A stretch of DNA of 12,217 bases from an uncultured Oscillospiraceae bacterium (lineage in GTDB: Bacteria; Bacillota; Clostridia; Oscillospirales; Oscillospiraceae). Below, in pieces: positions 1 to 7,200 of this stretch; position 1 is the stretch's first letter; the number at the start of each line of letters is the position of its first letter. Under the pieces are notes generated by a model that was not told the origin of the DNA, made no database searches, and saw nothing but the letters and a program-made list of their open reading frames with translations. Where the stretch lies: assembly GCA_910579485.1 (NCBI GenBank), contig CAJTVO010000101.1, positions 1 to 12,217 on the forward strand, read 5' to 3'. The position numbers and the translations under genes were made by a program.

Positions 1-1045
1 TGCGTTCATAGCTCTCCCGGCGGCCGTTGCCCGTGGGGGACACGCCCAGGCGGGAGGCGCTGAGGGCGTCGCACATGCCCCGCTTCAGCACGCCCCGGTC
101 GATGATGACCGTGTCGCCGGTGAGGGTGCCCTCATCGTCAAAGAACATGGTGGCGGCCTCGTCCACGGCGGAGCCGTCGTGCATGGTCACCAGGGGGCTT
201 GCCACGTACTCGCCCACGCACTCCCGGGCCAGGGCCCGGTCCTTGACGAACATGTCCATCTCCACGCCGTGGCCGAAGGCCTCGTGGACGATCATGCCCG
301 TGGTCTCCGGGTCGCAGACGCACTCGTACTCTCCGGGGACGATGGGCTGGCTCTCCAGGAGCTCCAGGGCGCCGTCCGCCACCTTCTCCACATCCCGGTC
401 CATCTCGTCCAGCACCTCGGCGCCGCCCAGGTTGGAGAAGGGGCGGTAGGCCATCTTGATCTCCTCCCCCCGCCGGGCCCCGACAGCCACCATAGCGGTG
501 GTCCACATGACCGTCTGGTCCAGGTCCCGGTTTTCCGACAAAAACAGCTTCCGGCAGGCCCGGTAGGCAACCTGGGCCTGGGCGTCCAGGACCCGCTGGT
601 CATGGTCCAGCGCTTTCTGCCGCAGGGCGGTGAGCTTTTCCACGATGGCCTCGTCTCCCAGATCCCTGGGGTGGACCTTCCGGGCGCTGGACTTCCTCAG
701 AACCGCCGGTTCATCGGAAAGGATTGGGGTGGGCAGCGGCTCGAAGCCCTCCAGGGCCTCCTTCTGCTCCTCCAGCCGCCGGGCCAGAACGGCGCACAGC
801 TCCGGAATATTCTCCTCCGCGAACTCGTTGAAGGAATACTCGGCGCAGCCCACGCCGTCGAAGACCCGGACCACGTAGCCCGTGCCGCCGCGTCCGGCGG
901 CGGAGATGTTGATGCCGCCCCGGCTGATGCTCCAGGAGCGGTTGTCGTCCGCCACCGCCAGCACGGAGGCGTAGGGGTACGCCTCCCGCAGGACGCGGAT
1001 CAATTTCTGCAAACCGGGCTTCACCCGGTCGATGATCTCAAACAC
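1..1045 (-). CDS. tldD: TldD/PmbA-family metallopeptidase, C-terminus cut by window edge
   Basis: Only the first 348 codons are inside the window; full TldD proteins are about 480 residues. Translating from a GTG at 1045 gives MFEIIDRVKPGLQKLIRVLR, then the HEAFGHGVEMD segment with its HEXXXH zinc motif at residues 254-259 (H254, E255, H259). Near the cut edge comes SPTGNGRRESYER, typical of TldD. The family forms TldD/TldE proteases that trim unfolded peptides, cleave CcdA and mature peptide antibiotics in E. coli; the C-terminal zinc-ligand cysteine would lie off the edge. The GTG start is chosen because GGGAGGT (1052-1058) stands 6 nt upstream and the family N-terminus begins there. The gene follows pfkA on the same strand after a 93-nt gap with a strong hairpin. 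The partner gene (tldE/pmbA) is not seen here and may lie to the left. Assignment to the family is firm; the exact substrate is unknown. Confidence 0.9.
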   Translation of the reverse strand, partial: MFEIIDRVKPGLQKLIRVLREAYPYASVLAVADDNRSWSISRGGINISAAGRGGTGYVVRVFDGVGCAEYSFNEFAEENIPELCAVLARRLEEQKEALEGFEPLPTPILSDEPAVLRKSSARKVHPRDLGDEAIVEKLTALRQKALDHDQRVLDAQAQVAYRACRKLFLSENRDLDQTVMWTTAMVAVGARRGEEIKMAYRPFSNLGGAEVLDEMDRDVEKVADGALELLESQPIVPGEYECVCDPETTGMIVHEAFGHGVEMDMFVKDRALARECVGEYVASPLVTMHDGSAVDEAATMFFDDEGTLTGDTVIIDRGVLKRGMCDALSASRLGVSPTGNGRRESYER

Positions 1046-1101
1046 GTTGGGACCTCCCTTGTTTTTCTGTTTGCCGCCTGCGAGCGCGGCCTCTGAAATA
1101 T

Positions 1102-1128
1102 CGCGGGAGCGGCCGTGCCGCTCCCGCG
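1102..1128 (-). terminator. 12-bp perfect hairpin between pfkA and tldD
   Basis: Bases 1102-1113 pair perfectly with 1117-1128 around a 3-nt loop, giving a very GC-rich 12-bp stem 11 nt after the pfkA stop. On the minus strand it is followed by ATATTTC rather than a long T tract, so it is at best a weak intrinsic terminator. It could instead pause transcription or protect the pfkA 3' end. The hairpin itself is certain; the terminator role is inferred. Confidence 0.5.
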
Positions 1129-1138
1129 GCGGCGCGTC

Positions 1139-2146
1139 TCAATGGAAGCTGGAGTTGTTGGTCAGGGCCTCCAGGATATTGTAACGGTCCATGTTGAACT
1201 CCTTGGTCATGACCAGGGCCTTCTCCATGTCCATCACCACCAGACGCCCCTCCTGGGTGGCGATGACGCAGTTGCCCGCGTTCTGGGAGACGGCCTCCAC
1301 CGCCTTGTAGCCCATGCGGCTGGCGGTCTCCCGGTCCCTGGCGGAGGGCGCGCCGCCCCGCTGGATGTGGCCCAATACGGTCACCCGGGGGTCCAGGCCG
1401 ATCTCGTCCCGGATCTGCTGGCTGATCTCCATGGTGTTGCCCGCGCCCTCGGCCACCACCACCATGTAGTGGGTGGTGCCTGCCAGGCGGGCCCTGCGGA
1501 TCTTCTCCACCACGTCCCGCTCGAAGTCCAGCTCCCGCTCCGGGATCAGCACGGCGGTAGCGCCCACGGAGATGCCTACATATAGCGCCAGATATCCCGC
1601 GTGGCGGCCCATGACCTCCACCACGGAGCAGCGCTCGTGGGACTGCATGGTGTCCCGCAGCCGGTCGATGCACTCCACGGCGGTATTGCAGGCGGTGTCG
1701 AAGCCGATGGTGTAGTGGGAACAGCCGATGTCGTTGTCGATGGTGGCCGGGATGCCCGCCACCTGGAGCTGATAGCCCGTCTCCGCCGCCCGGCGGGAGA
1801 GGGCCAGCGCGCCCCGGAAGGTGCCGTCGCCGCCGATGGCCACGATAGCGTCCAACCCCAGCAGGCGGCAGGTGGCCAGGGCCTTGTCCTGCCCGGCGGT
1901 GTTGCGGAACTCCTCGCTGCGAGCGGTGTAGAGGACGGTGCCGCCCTTGTTGATGATGTGGCTGACGCTGGATGTGTCCATGCGGACGAAGTCGCTGTTG
2001 ATCAGTCCGTTCCAGCCGCGGCGGATGCCCACGCAGTCGATCCCCCGGCTCAGGGCAGCGCGCACCACGGCCCGCACGGCGGCGTTCATGCCCGGGGCGT
2101 CGCCGCCGCTGGTCAGGACGCCGATCCGCTTGATTTGCTTTTCCAT
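1139..2146 (-). CDS. pfkA: ATP-dependent 6-phosphofructokinase
   Basis: This 335-residue protein phosphorylates fructose 6-phosphate to fructose 1,6-bisphosphate in glycolysis (cytosolic, normally a tetramer). Visible family motifs are the N-terminal nucleotide loop GVLTSGGDAPGMNAAVR (residues 9-25), GGDG at 105-108, the catalytic segment TIDND at 135-139 (D137 as base), MGR at 179-181, and GHIQRGG at 259-265. The last glycine of GGDG (G108) matches ATP-using enzymes; pyrophosphate-using relatives carry Asp there and Lys before TIDND. Here the residue before TIDND is Ala134 instead of the usual Gly, a mild deviation. Length is typical of bacterial PfkA (about 320). The ATG at 2146 has GGGAGG (2153-2158) 6 nt upstream and a consensus promoter at 2210-2238. 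Downstream on the same strand lies the tldD-like gene, with a hairpin between them. Confidence 0.96.
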   Translation of the reverse strand: MEKQIKRIGVLTSGGDAPGMNAAVRAVVRAALSRGIDCVGIRRGWNGLINSDFVRMDTSSVSHIINKGGTVLYTARSEEFRNTAGQDKALATCRLLGLDAIVAIGGDGTFRGALALSRRAAETGYQLQVAGIPATIDNDIGCSHYTIGFDTACNTAVECIDRLRDTMQSHERCSVVEVMGRHAGYLALYVGISVGATAVLIPERELDFERDVVEKIRRARLAGTTHYMVVVAEGAGNTMEISQQIRDEIGLDPRVTVLGHIQRGGAPSARDRETASRMGYKAVEAVSQNAGNCVIATQEGRLVVMDMEKALVMTKEFNMDRYNILEALTNNSSFH

Positions 2147-2209
2147 ATGCTTCCTCCCGATAATGTAGTAGGCAGCCCCTATATTTTATCCAGGCTGATC
2201 CTGTCTGTC

Positions 2210-2238
2210 ATTGTATCTTTCCCGGACAGGTCTGTCAA
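2210..2238 (-). promoter_or_regulatory. Sigma-A promoter of pfkA
   Basis: On the minus strand, -35 TTGACA (2233-2238) and -10 TACAAT (2210-2215) are separated by exactly 17 bp. Transcription should start near 2203, giving a leader of about 55 nt before the pfkA ATG. The match to consensus is close (11 of 12 positions). Confidence 0.85.
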
Positions 2239-2248
2239 GGTCCTATAG

Positions 2249-2284
2249 AAAAAAGAGCGGTTCTCGCCAAAACGACAAAACCGC
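2249..2284 (-). terminator. Terminator-like hairpin upstream of the pfkA promoter
   Basis: GCGGTT (2257-2262) pairs with AACCGC (2279-2284); an inner TCG/CGA can extend the stem with a small internal loop. Read on the minus strand, the stem is followed by TC and then T6 (2249-2254), the layout of a Rho-independent terminator. No minus-strand gene ends here, so it would stop antisense transcripts coming from the methyltransferase gene before they enter the pfkA promoter. That role is inferred. Confidence 0.45.
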
Positions 2285-2287
2285 GTC

Positions 2288-2316
2288 TTGACAAGAGGGG
2301 AGGATACCTATATTAT
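2288..2316 (+). promoter_or_regulatory. Sigma-A promoter of the TrmH-family methyltransferase
   Basis: -35 TTGACA (2288-2293) and -10 TATTAT (2311-2316) are separated by 17 bp. The expected start near 2323 leaves a short leader of about 27 nt. This promoter is divergent from the pfkA promoter, with about 50 bp between their -35 boxes. Confidence 0.85.
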
Positions 2317-2349
2317 AAAAGAATCTGCAAGAAAGGGAGGGCTGCCGCC

Positions 2350-3108
2350 ATGGCGGAACGGATCACCAGCCGTGCCAACCCTCTCATGGCTCATATCCGC
2401 AGGCTGGCCTCGTCCCGCTCCAGCCGGTATGAGGCGGGAGAGTATCTGGGCGACGGCGTAAAGCTGCTGGAGGAGGCGGCGCGCTGGGGCGCGCCCCTGA
2501 CGGCGGTCGTCTATACGCCGGGGACGGCCCTGCCCGCCCTCCCGGCGGGCGTGCGCCTGGTGGAGGTCCCGGCGGACGTGATGCGCTCCGTCAGCCCCAT
2601 GGAGGCCCCTCAGGGCGCCCTGTTCCTGGCGCGCATCCCGGACCTGACGCCGCCGGAGGCCCTCCCGGGAAAGCGCTACCTGGCCCTGGAGGGAGTCCAG
2701 GACCCCGGCAACGTGGGGACCATCCTCCGCACGGCGGACGCCTTCGGGGCGGACGGCCTGCTCCTCCTGCCGGGGTGCGCGGACCTCTATAACCATAAGA
2801 CCGTGCGCAGCTCCATGGGAGCGGTCTTCCGCCTCCCGGCGTGGAGCTGCACCCTGGAGGAGCTCAGGGCGCTGTCCGCCCGGGCGGGACTGCCCCTGCT
2901 GGGCACCGCCCTGCGGGAGGACACCGTGGACCTCCGGGGGGCGGACCTGGGCCGGAGCGTCGTCCTTCTGGGCAGCGAGGGCCGGGGACTGAGCGAGGAC
3001 GCCCTCTCCGCCTGCCGCCAGACGGTCCGCATCCCCATGGAGGCGAAATGCGAATCCCTCAACGTAGCCGCCGCCGCAGCGGCGGTCTTGTGGGAGGGCT
3101 ACCGGTGA
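2350..3108 (+). CDS. TrmH/SpoU-family RNA 2'-O-ribose methyltransferase
   Basis: A 252-residue SAM-dependent enzyme of the SPOUT class, expected to methylate a ribose 2'-OH in rRNA or tRNA. The N-terminal 95 residues resemble the substrate-binding domain of RlmB/TsnR-like enzymes: ITSRANPLMAHIRRLASSR, then GEYLGDGVKLLEEA. The SPOUT domain shows motif 1, LEGVQDPGNVGTILRTADAFG, at 113-133 (N121, R127), motif 2, GSEGRGL, at 208-214, and motif 3, IPM..ESLNVA, at 228-240 (N238). These form the knotted SAM pocket. The length fits the family (about 250-270). The start is set by GGGAGGG (2336-2341) 8-9 nt upstream and the promoter just before it. dprA follows after 91 nt. The exact target nucleotide cannot be read from the sequence, so no gene symbol is given. 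Confidence 0.92.
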   Translation: MAERITSRANPLMAHIRRLASSRSSRYEAGEYLGDGVKLLEEAARWGAPLTAVVYTPGTALPALPAGVRLVEVPADVMRSVSPMEAPQGALFLARIPDLTPPEALPGKRYLALEGVQDPGNVGTILRTADAFGADGLLLLPGCADLYNHKTVRSSMGAVFRLPAWSCTLEELRALSARAGLPLLGTALREDTVDLRGADLGRSVVLLGSEGRGLSEDALSACRQTVRIPMEAKCESLNVAAAAAAVLWEGYR

Positions 3109-3149
3109 CCGGGCCCCCGCCAACCTTACCATCTAACCGGCCCGCGCCC

Positions 3150-3176
3150 TGACGGGGCCGCAGGCCGCTCCCGTCA
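3150..3176 (+). other. Hairpin in the dprA leader
   Basis: TGACGGG (3150-3156) pairs with CCCGTCA (3170-3176). The loop contains GGCC repeats that can pair further. There is no T tract. It lies 10 nt before the dprA ribosome binding site AAAGGAG (3187-3193) and may affect mRNA stability or translation; no function can be shown. Confidence 0.4.
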
Positions 3177-3199
3177 ACAGAGAAAGAAAGGAGCATTCC

Positions 3200-4408
3200 A
3201 TGTCGGCATTGAAATACTGGCTCTGGCTGGCGAATCTCCCCAAGCTGGGCGGTCAGATGAAGCTGGCCCTTCTGGAGCACTTCGGGGAGCCGGAGAAGAT
3301 ATATTACGGCGACCAGGAGGAATACTTCCATGTAAAGGGAATGACCCGCTCCGCCGTGGACGCGCTGGAAAACAAGCGCCTGGAGACCGCCGACCGTATC
3401 CTGGGGGACTGCGACCGCCTGGGCCTGCAGGTCCTCACCATGCAGGACGCCGGGTATCCGGACCGCCTGCGGAATATCTTCGACCCGCCCCTGCTGCTCT
3501 ATGTCCAGGGGCGGATGCCCCTGTTCGACGAGGAGGTGGCCGTCGCCATGGTGGGCACCCGCCGGTGTTCCGCCTACGCCCTGGAGATGGGCGAAAAGCT
3601 GGCCTTCCAGATGGCGGGCCTGGGGGCCGTCATCGTCTCCGGGCTGGCCTCCGGCGGGGACGCCGCCGCCCACCGGGGCGCCCTGCGGGCGGGAGGCTTC
3701 ACCGCCGCCGTCATCGGGGGCGGCCACGATATCATCTATCCCAAGGAGAACGCCCCTCTCTATGAGGACATCGCCGCCCGGGGCGTCATCCTCTCGGAGT
3801 ACCCGCCGGGGACCGAGCCCCGGGCCGGGCACTTCCCCGTGCGCAACCGGATCATCAGCGGTCTCAGCCTGGGGGTGGTGGTCCTGGAGGCCCCGGAGCA
3901 GAGCGGGACCCTCATCACCGCCGGCCGCGCCCTGGACCAGGGACGGGACGTGTTCGCCGTCCCCGGGCAGGTGGGGGACCGGCGGTGCGCCGGGAGCAAC
4001 CAGCTCCTCCGGGACGGCGCGGGGGTGGTGACCGACGCCTGGGACGTGCTGGGCCACTACGCCGGACGGTTCCCCCACAAGATCCGCTCCCTGCGGATGG
4101 AGGAGCCCCGCCGCTTCGGCGGCGGCGCGCCGGAAGAAAAGCCGGAGAAGAAAAAAGAGAAAAAGCCCGAGGCCCCCGCCCAGCCGGAAAGACCGGTGCT
4201 GGACCTGTCCGGGGACCACGGGCTCACCGACGACCAGCTGCGCATCGTCCGGGCCCTGAACGGGCGGACCGTGCAGGTGGACGACCTGGTGGAGGAGACG
4301 CAGATCCCCACCCGGCGGGTCCTCTCCGCCCTGACCGTGCTGGAGCTGGACCGGATCGTGACCCAGGAGAGCGGGAAGCGCTTCTCCCTGGCGGTCGCGC
4401 TCCAATAA
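3200..4408 (+). CDS. dprA: DNA-processing protein DprA (Smf)
   Basis: DprA binds incoming single-stranded DNA during natural transformation and loads RecA on it. The 402-residue product has three parts. Residues 1-110 form a SAM/HhH-like N-terminal region. A Rossmann-fold core at about 111-290 includes MVGTRRCSAY (117-126), SGLASGGDAAAHRG (147-160), NRIISGLSLGVVVLEAPEQSG, and GRDVFAVPG. A charged Lys/Glu/Pro linker (near 312-335) leads to a C-terminal winged helix, LTDDQLRIVRALNGRTVQVD onward. The usual SGLA(R/K)GID loop is altered to SGLASGGD, losing the basic residue and the Ile. The ATG has AAAGGAG (3187-3193) 6 nt upstream. The gene lies between the methyltransferase and topA; dprA-topA adjacency is common in Bacillota. 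No other competence gene is in view. Confidence 0.95.
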   Translation: MSALKYWLWLANLPKLGGQMKLALLEHFGEPEKIYYGDQEEYFHVKGMTRSAVDALENKRLETADRILGDCDRLGLQVLTMQDAGYPDRLRNIFDPPLLLYVQGRMPLFDEEVAVAMVGTRRCSAYALEMGEKLAFQMAGLGAVIVSGLASGGDAAAHRGALRAGGFTAAVIGGGHDIIYPKENAPLYEDIAARGVILSEYPPGTEPRAGHFPVRNRIISGLSLGVVVLEAPEQSGTLITAGRALDQGRDVFAVPGQVGDRRCAGSNQLLRDGAGVVTDAWDVLGHYAGRFPHKIRSLRMEEPRRFGGGAPEEKPEKKKEKKPEAPAQPERPVLDLSGDHGLTDDQLRIVRALNGRTVQVDDLVEETQIPTRRVLSALTVLELDRIVTQESGKRFSLAVALQ

Positions 4409-4456
4409 ATATTCTGCACACCAAAATTTATATGATCGAAAACAGAGGACCGTCAG

Positions 4457-4505
4457 CGGGGTGCTGAACACCCCGGCGGCCGGTCCCGGCGGCCCTTGGG
4501 CCGCC
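4457..4505 (+). other. Two tandem hairpins in the topA leader
   Basis: Hairpin 1 is CGGGGTG (4457-4463) with CACCCCG (4469-4475), a 7-bp stem and 5-nt loop. Hairpin 2 is GGCGGCC (4488-4494) with GGCCGCC (4499-4505), loop CTTG. Hairpin 2 ends one base before the topA ribosome binding site AGGAGG (4507-4512). No T tract follows, so they are not simple terminators. Folding could limit ribosome access, but this is inference. Confidence 0.45.
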
Positions 4506-4518
4506 CAGGAGGAAGTCA

Positions 4519-6855
4519 ATGGCAAAATCCAGTCTCGTGATCGTGGAGTCTCCCGCCAAAGCGAAGACCATCGGAAAGTATCTGGGTCCCGGCTATCAGG
4601 TGAAGGCCTGCATGGGCCACCTGAGGGACCTGCCCAAGAGCACCCTGGGGGTGGACATCGAAAACAACTTCGAGCCCAAGTACTGCCCCATCAAGGGAAA
4701 AGAAGACATCATCAGCGATTTGAAAAAATCCGCCAAGGCCAGCGACACCGTCTTTCTGGCCACCGACCCGGACCGTGAGGGCGAGGCCATCAGCTGGCAC
4801 CTGAAGGAGCTGCTGGGGCTGGCGGATGAAAAAGCCCGCCGGGTGACCTTCAACGAGATCACCAAGCGGGTGGTCAGCGAATCCATCGCCCGGCCCCGGG
4901 AGATCGACCAGAGCCTGGTGGACGCCCAGCAGGCCCGGCGCATCCTGGACCGGATCGTGGGCTACCAGCTCTCGCCGCTGCTGTGGAAGAAAATTCGCAG
5001 CGGCCTGTCCGCCGGGCGGGTCCAGTCCGTGGCCACCCGGATGGTCTGCGACCGGGAGCATGAGATCGCGGCCTTCCAGCCCCAGGAATACTGGTCCCTG
5101 GACGCCAAGCTCACCCCGGACGGCACCGAGCGCAGCGCCTTCCTGGCCCACTACCACGGGGAGAACGGGAAGAAAAAGGAGCTGAACTCCATCGAGGAGG
5201 TGGAGGCGGTGACGGCGGCCCTGAAGGACGCCGCCTTTACCGTCAAGACCGTCAAGCGGCAGGAGAAGCAGCGCTCCCCCGCCGCCCCCTTTACCACCTC
5301 CACCCTCCAGCAGGAGTCCAGCCGGAAGCTGAACATGACCCCCCGGCGCACCATGGCCATCGCCCAGCAGCTCTACGAGGGCGTGGAGATCTCCGGCGAG
5401 GGCGCGGTGGGCCTCATCACCTATATGCGTACCGACTCTCTGCGGCTCAGCGACGAGGCCCTGTCCTCCGTCCGGAGCTTCATCCAGGGGCGCTACGGCG
5501 GCGCGTACTGTCCCCAGGCCCCCAGAGTCTACAAGACCAAGGCCGGGGCCCAGGACGCCCACGAGGCCATCCGGCCCAGCAACGTGGAGCTGACCCCTGA
5601 GCAGGTGAAGAAGGACCTCACCGGGGACCAGTACCGGCTGTACTGGCTGATCTGGAACCGGTTCGTGGCCTGCCAGATGTCCAACGCCGTCTATGACGCC
5701 GTGTCCGTGGATATCCAGGCGGACGTCCACACCTTCCGGGCCAGCAGCAGCAGTCTGAAATTCTCCGGGTACACCGCCGTCTACGAGGAGGGCAAGGACG
5801 AGGAGAAAGAGGAAAAAGAAGGAAAGCTGCCCCCCCTCACCGAGGGACAGAGCCTTCAAAGCCTGGACTTCCAGCCGGGACAGCACTTCACCCAGCCGCC
5901 GCCCCGGTATACCGACGCCTCCCTCATCCGGGCGATGGAGGAGAACGGCATCGGACGGCCCTCCACCTACGCGCCCACGGTCAGCACCATCCTGGACCGG
6001 GAGTACGTGATCAAGGACGGCAAGTACCTCCACACCACGCCGCTGGGCGAGGTGGTCAACGGGTTGATGGAGGATAAATTTTCCGACATCGTGGACACCG
6101 GCTTCACCGCCCACATGGAGCGGGAGCTGGATAATGTGGAGTCCGGTAGCAAGCAGTGGAAAGAGCTGCTGAAGGATTTTTACGCGCCCTTCCGGGCGGA
6201 GCTGGACCAGGCGGAAAAGGACCTGGAGGGCATCCGGCTGAAGGTGCCCGACGAGGAGTCCGACGAGGTCTGCGACGAGTGCGGCAGAAAGATGGTCATC
6301 AAGAGCGGACGGTTCGGGCGGTTCCTGGCCTGCCCGGGGTATCCGGAATGTACCTTCACCAAGCCGCTGGTGGTCGCCATGCCGGGGCGGTGCCCCAGGT
6401 GCGGGGGCCGTCTCATGAAGCGCACCGGCAACAGCAAGAAGACCGGCAAGCAGTACACCTATTACTGCTGTGAGAAGATGACCAGCAAGGACGAGAACAG
6501 CCGGTGCGAGTTCATGACCTGGGACGTGCCGGTGGCGGACGACTGCCCCGCCTGCGGCGAGACCATGTTCAAAAAGGCGGGAAAGGGATTCAAAAAGCCC
6601 TTCTGCATCAACGAAAAGTGTGAGAATTTCACGCCGGAGGAAAAGCGGGGCGGCTGGAAGAAAAAAGAGAACGCCGTCGAAGGGGACGAGCCCGCCGCAG
6701 AGGCTCCCGCAAAGAAAGCCCCTGCGGCGAAGAAGACGGCGGCTGCCAAAAAGACAACAACGGTGAAGAAGACCGCCGCCGCGAAAAAACCTGCGGCGAA
6801 GAAGACCACGACCGCAAAGAAGACCCCCGCAAAGAAAGCGGCAGAGAAAAAATAG
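4519..6855 (+). CDS. topA: DNA topoisomerase I (type IA) with zinc fingers and Lys/Ala-rich tail
   Basis: TopA relaxes negatively supercoiled DNA by cutting one strand through a 5'-phosphotyrosine bond. The 778-residue protein begins with a Toprim domain (E10 in VIVESPAKAKTI; TDPDREGEA with D83, D85, E87). Its active-site Tyr is Y302 in GLITYMRTDS, and SAGRVQSVATR and GIGRPSTYAPT are also present. Three C-terminal Cys4 zinc ribbons follow: C585/C588/C605/C611; C625/C628/C650 or C651/C663; C676/C679/C696/C701. Residues 724-778 form a tail of AKK, TTTAKK and PAKK repeats resembling histone H1 and the tails of actinobacterial TopA, probably adding nonspecific DNA binding; such tails are less usual in Clostridia. 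The start has AGGAGG 6 nt upstream. The stop lies only 3 nt from the stop of the convergent 84-aa gene. Confidence 0.97.
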   Translation: MAKSSLVIVESPAKAKTIGKYLGPGYQVKACMGHLRDLPKSTLGVDIENNFEPKYCPIKGKEDIISDLKKSAKASDTVFLATDPDREGEAISWHLKELLGLADEKARRVTFNEITKRVVSESIARPREIDQSLVDAQQARRILDRIVGYQLSPLLWKKIRSGLSAGRVQSVATRMVCDREHEIAAFQPQEYWSLDAKLTPDGTERSAFLAHYHGENGKKKELNSIEEVEAVTAALKDAAFTVKTVKRQEKQRSPAAPFTTSTLQQESSRKLNMTPRRTMAIAQQLYEGVEISGEGAVGLITYMRTDSLRLSDEALSSVRSFIQGRYGGAYCPQAPRVYKTKAGAQDAHEAIRPSNVELTPEQVKKDLTGDQYRLYWLIWNRFVACQMSNAVYDAVSVDIQADVHTFRASSSSLKFSGYTAVYEEGKDEEKEEKEGKLPPLTEGQSLQSLDFQPGQHFTQPPPRYTDASLIRAMEENGIGRPSTYAPTVSTILDREYVIKDGKYLHTTPLGEVVNGLMEDKFSDIVDTGFTAHMERELDNVESGSKQWKELLKDFYAPFRAELDQAEKDLEGIRLKVPDEESDEVCDECGRKMVIKSGRFGRFLACPGYPECTFTKPLVVAMPGRCPRCGGRLMKRTGNSKKTGKQYTYYCCEKMTSKDENSRCEFMTWDVPVADDCPACGETMFKKAGKGFKKPFCINEKCENFTPEEKRGGWKKKENAVEGDEPAAEAPAKKAPAAKKTAAAKKTTTVKKTAAAKKPAAKKTTTAKKTPAKKAAEKK
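6688..6852 (+). repeat. Degenerate repeats encoding the Lys/Ala tail of TopA
   Basis: The last 55 codons of topA are built from short repeated units. The 17-mer CCTGCGGCGAAGAAGAC occurs at 6721-6737 and again at 6790-6806. CCCGCAAAGAAAGC occurs near both ends of the stretch. Such repeats allow length change by slippage, so tail length may vary between strains. Confidence 0.75.
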
Positions 6856-6858
6856 GTC

Positions 6859-7113
6859 CTACAGACGGGACAGCTCCAGCCCGATGGACAGGCCGGCCTG
6901 AAAGGCGGCTTCCAGACCGATGGAAGCGTTGTAGTCCCGGCTTTGACGTAGTTTTTCCAGCAGAGCTGTCTGCTCCGGGGGAAGAAGTTGCCGGATCTTT
7001 GCTTCCGTTTTTTCTTCTTCCTGGGTGTAATGGTGGTATTCCTTTATGCTCAGATACGGATGGAAGTTCATTTCGGAGGCGTAGAGGAAAAGTTTTTCGA
7101 CTATGGGTGTCAT
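6859..7113 (-). CDS. Small hypothetical protein, DUF6809-like, divergent from XRE regulator 1
   Basis: An 84-residue acidic, mostly helical protein with no signal peptide or membrane segment. Its pattern (VEKLFLYASE at the start, then a helix LLPPEQTALLEKLRQS, then AAFQAGLSIGLEL at the end) resembles the small Clostridia proteins grouped as DUF6809, whose function is unknown. That match is from memory of the pattern and is moderate. The ATG at 7113 has AAAGGAG 9 nt upstream and a consensus promoter at 7156-7184. That promoter lies inside a perfect palindrome shared with the divergent XRE gene, so this gene is probably repressed by XRE 1. The 3' end meets topA tail to tail with 3 nt between stops and no terminator. 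The divergent repressor pairing allows a phage-like, toxin-like or accessory role, but nothing in the sequence proves one. Confidence 0.8.
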   Translation of the reverse strand: MTPIVEKLFLYASEMNFHPYLSIKEYHHYTQEEEKTEAKIRQLLPPEQTALLEKLRQSRDYNASIGLEAAFQAGLSIGLELSRL

Positions 7114-7138
7114 AGAGTGTCGCTCCTTTCAAATCACC

Positions 7139-7175
7139 CCATTTGGAGTAGTTTTAGTATAACTACTCCAAATGG
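7139..7175. promoter_or_regulatory. Operator 1: 15-bp perfect palindrome between the 84-aa gene and XRE 1
   Basis: Arm CCATTTGGAGTAGTT (7139-7153) is perfectly inverted at 7161-7175 around the 7-nt spacer TTAGTAT. The centre (7157) is 44 nt from both the XRE 1 ATG and the 84-aa gene ATG. It covers the -10 and most of the spacer of the minus-strand promoter, as expected for a repressor site of the adjacent XRE protein. Confidence 0.88.
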
Positions 7176-7184
7176 AATTGTCAA
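7156..7184 (-). promoter_or_regulatory. Sigma-A promoter of the 84-aa gene
   Basis: On the minus strand, -35 TTGACA (7179-7184) and -10 TATACT (7156-7161) are separated by 17 bp. Most of the promoter lies inside operator 1. No equally good promoter is visible on the plus strand for XRE 1. Confidence 0.85.
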
Positions 7185-7200
7185 GAGGTAAAAGGAAAAA

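Noticed and set aside
179..1096. 305-codon plus-strand open frame across the left edge
   Set aside because: Shadow of the TldD-like gene on the minus strand, which carries the HEXXXH motif and a clear ribosome binding site.
4412..4436. Possible topA promoter with -10 TATGAT
   Set aside because: No acceptable -35 box lies 16-18 bp upstream; topA may be read from dprA.
3059..4525. 488-codon open frame on the minus strand opposite dprA
   Set aside because: It is the GC-rich antisense shadow of dprA; the plus frame has full DprA motifs and the minus product has low-complexity His/Gly/Leu-rich sequence.
4516..6114. 532-codon open frame on the minus strand opposite topA
   Set aside because: Antisense shadow of topA with no family motif; long mirror frames are expected at high third-position GC.
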